From contig JAAVHQ010000029.1 of NCBI GenBank assembly GCA_014799645.1, positions 105,627-114,221 of the forward strand: DNA of 8,595 bases. The letters run 5' to 3'. Both the position numbers and the translations under genes were made by a program. Under the pieces are notes generated by a model. The model did not search any database, was not told the origin of the DNA, and was given only the letters and a program-made list of their open reading frames with translations. This document shows positions 4,916-8,595 of the stretch, piece after piece. Positions within the stretch are counted from its first letter, which is position 1; each line of letters begins with the position of its first letter. The stretch is from Clostridiales bacterium. GTDB lineage: Bacteria > Bacillota > Clostridia > Christensenellales > UBA3700.

Positions 4916-5323
4916 ATGGCAAAGAGATTAAGAGAAAAAGCAGAGGCTCGTAAGACCAATGCCGACAAGCGTCCAAGCGCTACCGTTAAGTATGTAAGAA
5001 TGTCTCCCGACAAAGTAAGAATAGTACTTGATATTATCAGAGGTAAGAGCTACGTAGAGGCTTTGGCAATTTTGAAGTTCACTCGCAAGGCAGCTTGCGA
5101 ACCGCTTATCAAATTGCTCAACTCGGCGGCGGCTAATGCGGAAGACCATTTGAATATGAGCAAGAGCGACCTCTACGTCGCAGAATGCTACGCAAATGCA
5201 GGCCCTATCCTCAAACGTATCAGAGCAAGAGCAAAGGGAAGCGCGGCTAGAATAAACAAGCGCACCTGCCACATCACGATTATTCTTGATGAAAAAACAC
5301 AAGACGCTGTTAGCGCCAAATAA
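4916..5323 (+). CDS. rplV: 50S ribosomal protein L22 with N-terminal extension
   Basis: L22 binds several 23S rRNA domains and sends a beta hairpin into the exit tunnel, where mutations can give macrolide resistance. The core starts near residue 23 (ATVKYVRMSPDKVRIVLDII), with RGKSYVEALAILKFTRKAA and the tunnel hairpin GPILKRIRARAKGSAARINKRTCHITII near the C-terminus. At 135 residues it exceeds the usual 110-115, because of about 20 basic extra residues at the N-terminus (MAKRLREKAEARKTNADKRP). The start is well supported: AAGGAG at 4903-4908 is 7 nt from the ATG. The extension is lysine and arginine rich and probably binds rRNA on the subunit surface (inference). A possible internal start nearer the core has no such ribosome binding site. 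Confidence 0.97.
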   Translation: MAKRLREKAEARKTNADKRPSATVKYVRMSPDKVRIVLDIIRGKSYVEALAILKFTRKAACEPLIKLLNSAAANAEDHLNMSKSDLYVAECYANAGPILKRIRARAKGSAARINKRTCHITIILDEKTQDAVSAK

Positions 5324-5340
5324 GGAAGGAGGTATTAAAA

Positions 5341-6027
5341 ATGGGTCAGAAAGTTAGTCCACACGGCTTAAGAGTCGGCGTAATCAAAGAGTGGAACGCG
5401 CAATGGTATGCGGATAAGAAAACTTTTTCTAAAAACCTTGTCGAAGACCATAAGATAAGAACCTATCTTAAAAAGAAGTATTATCAATGCTCGATTTCAA
5501 AGATAACTATCAGCAGAATACTTTCTTCGGCAAACGACATCGTTATCGTTACGATTTACACCTCCAAACCGGGTATCATGATCGGTAAGGCAGGCGCAGG
5601 CGTAGAACAAATCAAAAAAGAAGTAATGAAGCTTGCTCCGAAGAAGAGCGTAAGCATCAACATTATGGAAGTTAAGAGACCTGACACGGACGCTCAACTT
5701 ATCGCAGAGAACATCGCGGCTCAACTTGAAAAGCGTACCGCTTTCAGAAGAGCAATGAAAGGTTGTATCTCTAAGGCTATGAAGAGTGGCGTTAAGGGTA
5801 TCAAGACCAAGGTTTCGGGTCGTCTTGACGGCGCAGAAATCGCAAGATCGGAAAGTTACCACGAAGGTTCGATACCTCTTCAAACTTTGAGAGCGGATAT
5901 CGACTACGGTACTGCCGAGGCTCATACGACTTTCGGTATCATCGGCGTAAAAGTTTGGGTTTACAAGGGTGAAGTACTTGGAAAGGGCGTAAATGCAAAA
6001 GAGAATAAGGAAGGAGGTAACGCGTAA
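5341..6027 (+). CDS. rpsC: 30S ribosomal protein S3
   Basis: S3 lies at the mRNA entry site of the 30S subunit and takes part in mRNA helicase activity. The 228 residues start MGQKVSPHGLRVGVIKEWNA. The N-terminal domain contains a type II KH fold with the GxxG loop as GKAG at residues 82-85 (context PGIMIGKAGAGVEQIKKEV). The C-terminal domain shows AFRRAMKGCISKAMKSGVKG, SGRLDGAEIARSESYHEG and DYGTAEAHTTFGIIGVKVW. AGGAGG lies 8-9 nt before the ATG, preceded by another GGA repeat that begins in the rplV stop. The final residues encode KEGGNA from the same bases that form the rplP ribosome binding site, and the stop overlaps the rplP ATG by one base. Confidence 0.98.
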   Translation: MGQKVSPHGLRVGVIKEWNAQWYADKKTFSKNLVEDHKIRTYLKKKYYQCSISKITISRILSSANDIVIVTIYTSKPGIMIGKAGAGVEQIKKEVMKLAPKKSVSINIMEVKRPDTDAQLIAENIAAQLEKRTAFRRAMKGCISKAMKSGVKGIKTKVSGRLDGAEIARSESYHEGSIPLQTLRADIDYGTAEAHTTFGIIGVKVWVYKGEVLGKGVNAKENKEGGNA

Positions 6028-6458
6028 TGTTAATGCCTAAAAGAGTAAAAAGACGTCGTGTTCATCGCGGTAGATTGAGCGGACAGGCAAACAAGGGCAA
6101 TAAGGTGGCTTACGGCGAATACGGTCTCGTAGCGTTAGAGCCAAGCTGGATTACTTCCAACCAAATAGAAGCAGCCCGTATCGCAATGACACGTTACATC
6201 AAGAGAGGCGGTAAAGTTTGGATAAACATATTCCCGCACAAACCTATTACAAAGAAACCTGCCGAGACCAGAATGGGTAGCGGTAAGGGTAGCGTAGAAT
6301 ACTGGGTAGCAGTAGTAAAGCCGGGCCGTGTAATGTTTGAAATGGCTGGTGTAAGCGAAGAAGTAGCGCGCGAAGCGCTCAGACTTGCATCCCATAAGTT
6401 GCCGGTAAAGTGCAAGTTTGTTAAGAGAGAAGAGGTGAGTGAAGATGAAAGCAAGTAA
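6027..6458 (+). CDS. rplP: 50S ribosomal protein L16
   Basis: L16 binds near the A site and the 5S rRNA region and is needed for tRNA accommodation. The 143 residues begin MLMPKRVKRRRVHRGRLSGQ, matching the family's ML-x-PKR start; so ATG 6027 is preferred over ATG 6033. AGGAGG at 6012-6017 lies 9 nt before it. Conserved blocks are EPSWITSNQIEAARIAMTR, GGKVWINIFPHKPITKKPAE, RMGSGKGSVEYWVAVVKPGR and MFEMAGVSEEVAREALRLA, then HKLPVKCKFVKRE. Its start overlaps the rpsC stop (TAATG) and its last 14 bases overlap the rpmC start, so it is coupled at both ends. Confidence 0.98.
   Translation: MLMPKRVKRRRVHRGRLSGQANKGNKVAYGEYGLVALEPSWITSNQIEAARIAMTRYIKRGGKVWINIFPHKPITKKPAETRMGSGKGSVEYWVAVVKPGRVMFEMAGVSEEVAREALRLASHKLPVKCKFVKREEVSEDESK
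6431..6437 (+). promoter_or_regulatory. Ribosome binding site that fixes the rpmC start
   Basis: AGAGGTG ends 7 nt before the ATG at 6445. An in-frame GTG at 6439 would be only one base away and is not usable, so L29 begins MKASNFFEM. Confidence 0.7.
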
Positions 6459-6687
6459 TTTTTTCGAGATGTCAAATGACGAACTTAATCTCAAATTGAA
6501 CGAGTTGAAGGAAGAACTTTTCAATCTTCGCTTTAAGCACAAAGCAGGACAACTCGAGAACGCAAATCAACTTGCAGTATGCAAGAAGGACATCGCAAGA
6601 GTTAAGACGGTTATCCGTCAAAGAGAACTCGGCATTTCTCAAGAGCCTACCACGGCTGCTAAGAAATCGACAAAGAAATCTAAATAA
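6445..6687 (+). CDS. rpmC: 50S ribosomal protein L29 with basic C-terminal tail
   Basis: L29 is a small two-helix protein beside L23 at the tunnel exit. The product is 80 residues: MKASNFFEMSNDELNLKLNE, then LKEELFNLRFKHKAGQLENA (the family signature), then a second helix with KKDIARVKTVIRQRELG. The family core is usually about 65 residues; here a lysine-rich tail (TTAAKKSTKKSK) follows residue 66 or so. The start at 6445 lies within the rplP coding region and overlaps it by 14 bases, with its ribosome binding site wholly inside rplP. This arrangement favours reinitiation by ribosomes finishing L16. Confidence 0.96.
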   Translation: MKASNFFEMSNDELNLKLNELKEELFNLRFKHKAGQLENANQLAVCKKDIARVKTVIRQRELGISQEPTTAAKKSTKKSK

Positions 6688-6702
6688 GGAGGATAAAAAA
6701 CA

Positions 6703-6960
6703 ATGGAAGAAAGAAATCTCAGAAAGACCAGAGTTGGCGTCGTTGTAAGCAACAAGATGGAAAAGACTGTTGTCGTTGCTATCAAAGAGCGTGTTAAGCA
6801 TCCTCTTTACGGTAAGATTGTCAACAGAACAAAGACGTTCAAGGCTCATGACGAGCAAAATGAATGTGGCATTGGCGATACTGTTCGTATCGTAGAAACA
6901 AGACCTCTTTCCAAAGAGAAGCGTTGGAGAGTGGTTGAAATAGTCGAGAAGGCTAAATAA
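6703..6960 (+). CDS. rpsQ: 30S ribosomal protein S17
   Basis: S17 is an OB-fold protein binding 16S rRNA helices 7 and 11 early in assembly. The 85-residue product shows RKTRVGVVVSNKMEKTVVVA, then ERVKHPLYGKIVNRTKTFKA and HDEQNECGIGDTVRIVETRP, followed by LSKEKRWRVVEIVEKAK, all conserved blocks at typical length. AGGAGG at 6687-6692 merges with the rpmC stop (TAAGGAGG), 10 nt before the ATG. Its own stop merges with the rplN ribosome binding site in the same way. Confidence 0.98.
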   Translation: MEERNLRKTRVGVVVSNKMEKTVVVAIKERVKHPLYGKIVNRTKTFKAHDEQNECGIGDTVRIVETRPLSKEKRWRVVEIVEKAK

Positions 6961-6972
6961 GGAGGACCGAAA

Positions 6973-7341
6973 ATGATACAACCGGAAACAAAATTGGCAG
7001 TTGCGGACAATTCGGGCGCAAAAGAAATTAAGTGTATTAGAGTTATGGGCGGTTCTTTCCGTAGAAGCGGTAATATCGGCGACGTTATCGTAGCGTCTGT
7101 TCAGAGCGCTACCCCGAGCGGCGCGGTAAAGAAAGGCGACGTAGTTAAGGCCGTTATCGTAAGAACGAAGAAAGGTATCGGCAGAACTGACGGTTCGCAC
7201 ATCAGATTTGATGACAACGCCGCAGTTATTATCGACAACCAAAAACAACCGAGAGGCACGCGTATCTTTGGACCAATAGCCAGAGAGCTCAGAGATAAAG
7301 ATTATATGAAGATCATATCTCTTGCCCCTGAGGTAATCTAA
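6973..7341 (+). CDS. rplN: 50S ribosomal protein L14
   Basis: L14 is a highly conserved 122-residue beta-barrel protein at the subunit interface, contacting 16S rRNA and, in the free 50S, the silencing factor RsfS. Conserved blocks are MIQPETKLAVADNSGAKEIK, the GDVIVASVQSATPSGAVKKG region, VKAVIVRTKKGIGRTDGSHI, RFDDNAAVIIDNQKQPRGTR, and IFGPIARELRDKDYMKIISL. Length is exactly as expected. In E. coli this gene opens the separate spc operon; here only 12 nt separate it from rpsQ, with no promoter visible, so it appears to be part of one continuous S10-spc transcript. Confidence 0.98.
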   Translation: MIQPETKLAVADNSGAKEIKCIRVMGGSFRRSGNIGDVIVASVQSATPSGAVKKGDVVKAVIVRTKKGIGRTDGSHIRFDDNAAVIIDNQKQPRGTRIFGPIARELRDKDYMKIISLAPEVI

Positions 7342-7356
7342 CGGAGGTAGACCACT

Positions 7357-7791
7357 ATGAGTATGAATGTTAAGAAAGACGACGCGGTTAAGATTATCGC
7401 AGGCTCGGACAAAGGTAAGACCGGTCAAGTTTTGGCAGTAGATACCAAGTCCAACAGAGTGGTTCTCAAAGGCGAAGGCTTAAAGACCGTAAAGTGTTTT
7501 GTTAAACCTCGTAACGCTCAGGAAAAGGGCGGCATTATAGAGAGAGAGGCATCCGTAAACGTTTCCAACGTTATGATAATTTGCCCAAGCTGTAATGCGG
7601 CTACGAGAGTAGGTCACAAAGTAGTCGTTGACGAAAACGGAAAATCTGTTAAAAACCGTATCTGTAAGAAGTGCGGAGCATCTTTGGACGTAAAGGCTGC
7701 TAAGGCTGCCAAGACTGCTAAGAAAGCAGCTCCGAAGAAAACCGCTTCAAAAGCAAAGAAGACCGTTAAGACGGAAGAAGAAAACAACTAA
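7357..7791 (+). CDS. rplX: 50S ribosomal protein L24 with zinc ribbon and basic tail
   Basis: L24 is an assembly initiator that binds the 5' end of 23S rRNA. The KOW domain is at the N-terminus: DDAVKIIAGSDKGKTGQVLA, DTKSNRVVLKGEGLKTVKCF. Next comes EKGGIIEREASVNVSNVMII, and then a four-cysteine zinc-ribbon-like pair, CPSC (about residue 71) and CKKC (about 105). The last 35 or so residues are an alanine/lysine-rich tail (KAAKAAKTAKKAAPKK and on) ending in TEEENN, making the protein 144 residues against the usual 100-110. GGAGG at 7343-7347 is 9 nt before the ATG; a second ATG two codons in is a minor alternative. The tail is of low complexity and may add nonspecific rRNA affinity (inference). 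Confidence 0.96.
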   Translation: MSMNVKKDDAVKIIAGSDKGKTGQVLAVDTKSNRVVLKGEGLKTVKCFVKPRNAQEKGGIIEREASVNVSNVMIICPSCNAATRVGHKVVVDENGKSVKNRICKKCGASLDVKAAKAAKTAKKAAPKKTASKAKKTVKTEEENN

Positions 7792-7792
7792 T

Positions 7793-7797
7793 GGAGG
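7793..7797 (+). promoter_or_regulatory. Ribosome binding site that decides the rplE start
   Basis: GGAGG directly abuts an in-frame ATG at 7798, giving no spacer, but is 9 nt from the GTG at 7807. The GTG is therefore the likelier start of L5. Confidence 0.6.
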
Positions 7798-7806
7798 ATG
7801 ACGACT

Positions 7807-8358
7807 GTGGAAAATAGAGAATACAGAATGTTGGAATATTATAAATCGACAGTAGTTCCTGCATTGATTAAAAAGTTCAACTACAAGAACGTCAACGAAG
7901 TTCCGAAACTTGAAAAAGTAGTGCTCAATATGGGACTTGGCGACGTTAAAGACAACAGCAAGAGCCTTCAACAAGCAGTTGAAGAACTCAAAATGATTGC
8001 AGGTCAAGCGCCTGCTGAATGTAAGGCAAAGAAGAGCGTTGCAAACTTCAAAGTCAGAGAAGGTATGGTAATCGGCGCAAAAGTTACTCTTCGCGGAAAG
8101 AAAATGTACGACTTTATGGATAAACTCGTATCCGTCGCACTTCCTCGCGTAAGAGACTTCAAGGGCGTACCAAGCGATTCTTTCGACGGACGTGGCAACT
8201 ACGCAATGGGCGTTAAGGAACAAATCATCTTCCCAGAAATTCAATACGACAAAGTAGAGAAGGTAAGAGGTTTTGACGTTATCGTCGTTACAACTGCAAA
8301 AACTGACGAAGAGGCTAAGGAGTTGTTAACTCTCCTCGGTATGCCTTTTGTGAAATAA
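7807..8358 (+). CDS. rplE: 50S ribosomal protein L5
   Basis: L5 binds 5S rRNA and contacts P-site tRNA in the central protuberance. Counting from GTG 7807 there are 183 residues (186 from ATG 7798). Core motifs are EYYKSTVVPALIKKFNYKNV near the N-terminus, VPKLEKVVLNMGLGDVKDN, then PAECKAKKSVANFKVREGM, VTLRGKKMYDFMDKLVSVALP, RVRDFKGVPSDSFDGRGNYAMG and EQIIFPEIQYDKVEKVRGFD. The residues before EYYKS are a few more than in Bacillus or E. coli L5. GTG is preferred because GGAGG at 7793-7797 has no room before the ATG; a later ATG at 7828 would also leave a complete core but lies far from the site. The stop merges into TAAGGAG before rpsZ. Confidence 0.96.
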   Translation: MENREYRMLEYYKSTVVPALIKKFNYKNVNEVPKLEKVVLNMGLGDVKDNSKSLQQAVEELKMIAGQAPAECKAKKSVANFKVREGMVIGAKVTLRGKKMYDFMDKLVSVALPRVRDFKGVPSDSFDGRGNYAMGVKEQIIFPEIQYDKVEKVRGFDVIVVTTAKTDEEAKELLTLLGMPFVK

Positions 8359-8370
8359 GGAGATTAGAAA

Positions 8371-8556
8371 ATGGCTAAGAAAGCAATGATCAACAAACAA
8401 CAAAAGACTCCAAAGTACTCCACAAGAGCATACACGAGATGCCAAATTTGTGGAAGACCGCACGCAGTATTAAGAAAGTACGGAATTTGCAGAATTTGCT
8501 TCCGCGAACTCGCATACAAGGGCGAGATTCCCGGAGTAAAGAAAGCAAGCTGGTAA
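8371..8556 (+). CDS. rpsZ: 30S ribosomal protein S14, zinc-binding (type Z)
   Basis: This 61-residue S14 is the short form found in many Gram-positive bacteria, as opposed to the zinc-free form of about 89-101 residues. Cysteines 24, 27, 40 and 43 form the CxxC...CxxC zinc site (CQICGRPHAVLRKYGICRIC), followed by FRELAYKGEIPGVKKASW, the canonical C-terminus. It binds 16S rRNA in the 30S head near S3 and S10. AAGGAGA lies about 7 nt before the ATG. In Bacillus a zinc-independent paralogue can replace it when zinc is short; no such gene is in this window. The symbol rpsN is often used for the same gene. Confidence 0.98.
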   Translation: MAKKAMINKQQKTPKYSTRAYTRCQICGRPHAVLRKYGICRICFRELAYKGEIPGVKKASW

Positions 8557-8572
8557 TAGGAGGACATTTACT

Positions 8573-8595
8573 ATGATGATAACTGACCCAATCGC
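8573..8595 (+). CDS. rpsH: 30S ribosomal protein S8, first codons only (cut by window edge)
   Basis: ATG 8573 opens MMITDPIA, which matches the conserved start of S8 (M-x-M/I-TDPIADML). AGGAGG at 8558-8563 lies 9 nt upstream. A second ATG follows at once at 8576; alignment favours the first. S8 after S14 is the expected spc order. Only eight residues are visible, so the assignment rests on these and on gene order. Confidence 0.88.

Noticed and set aside
6472..7428. 318-codon open frame on the minus strand
   Set aside because: It is antisense across rpmC, rpsQ and rplN, has no upstream ribosome binding site of note, and no recognisable domain.
7791..7817. Eight-codon frame starting at the ATG that overlaps the rplX stop
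   Set aside because: It has no ribosome binding site and overlaps the Shine-Dalgarno sequence and start of rplE.
1..8595. CRISPR arrays, tRNA or rRNA genes, insertion sequences
   Set aside because: No regularly spaced repeats, cloverleaf pattern, rRNA-like stretch, transposase or terminal inverted repeat pairs were seen on either strand.

Overview
The window holds the front of a bacterial S10-spc ribosomal protein operon, with a short accessory stretch upstream. Gene order, strong AGGAGG ribosome binding sites, low-to-moderate GC, a zinc-type S14 and a zinc-ribbon L24 point to a low-GC Gram-positive, most likely a Clostridia-class, possibly gut-associated, anaerobe. This lineage call is inferred from general sequence character; no search was run.

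Left part (1-1544): the C-terminal part of a DUF4143-type AAA ATPase runs in from the left edge. It converges tail to tail with a small XRE-family repressor gene on the minus strand. That repressor is divergent from a small SLOG/YpsA-like Rossmann gene. The 107-bp divergent region carries two copies of a TATAGGAATT(T)CTA operator spaced 29 bp. One copy exactly fills the 17-bp spacer of a near-consensus sigma-A promoter (TTGCAA-17-TATAAT) for the SLOG gene. This looks like a self-regulated accessory module.

Middle (1545-1831): a 287-bp non-coding stretch holds the operon's start. A tandem 11-bp AT repeat lies upstream of a TTGCCT-17-TACAAT promoter. About 190 nt of leader RNA follows, with several possible stems, a TGGGCT/AGCCCA hairpin followed by TTTTT, and competing pairings. 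It is a candidate cis-regulatory leader for the whole operon, analogous in position to the S10 leader of E. coli, but it is not a form I recognise.

Right part (1832-8595): sixteen r-protein genes on the plus strand in the canonical order rpsJ, rplC, rplD, rplW, rplB, rpsS, rplV, rpsC, rplP, rpmC, rpsQ, rplN, rplX, rplE, rpsZ (S14, zinc form) and the first codons of rpsH. Gaps are mostly 3-18 nt, and stop codons often overlap the next start or merge into its Shine-Dalgarno sequence, so translational coupling is expected. The one large gap (rpsJ-rplC, 84 nt) contains a hairpin. L22 has an N-terminal extension; L29 and L24 have basic C-terminal tails. No spc promoter is visible before rplN, so S10 and spc appear to be one transcription unit. 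No wholly new system is evident; the most interesting parts are the S10 leader and the XRE/SLOG control region.
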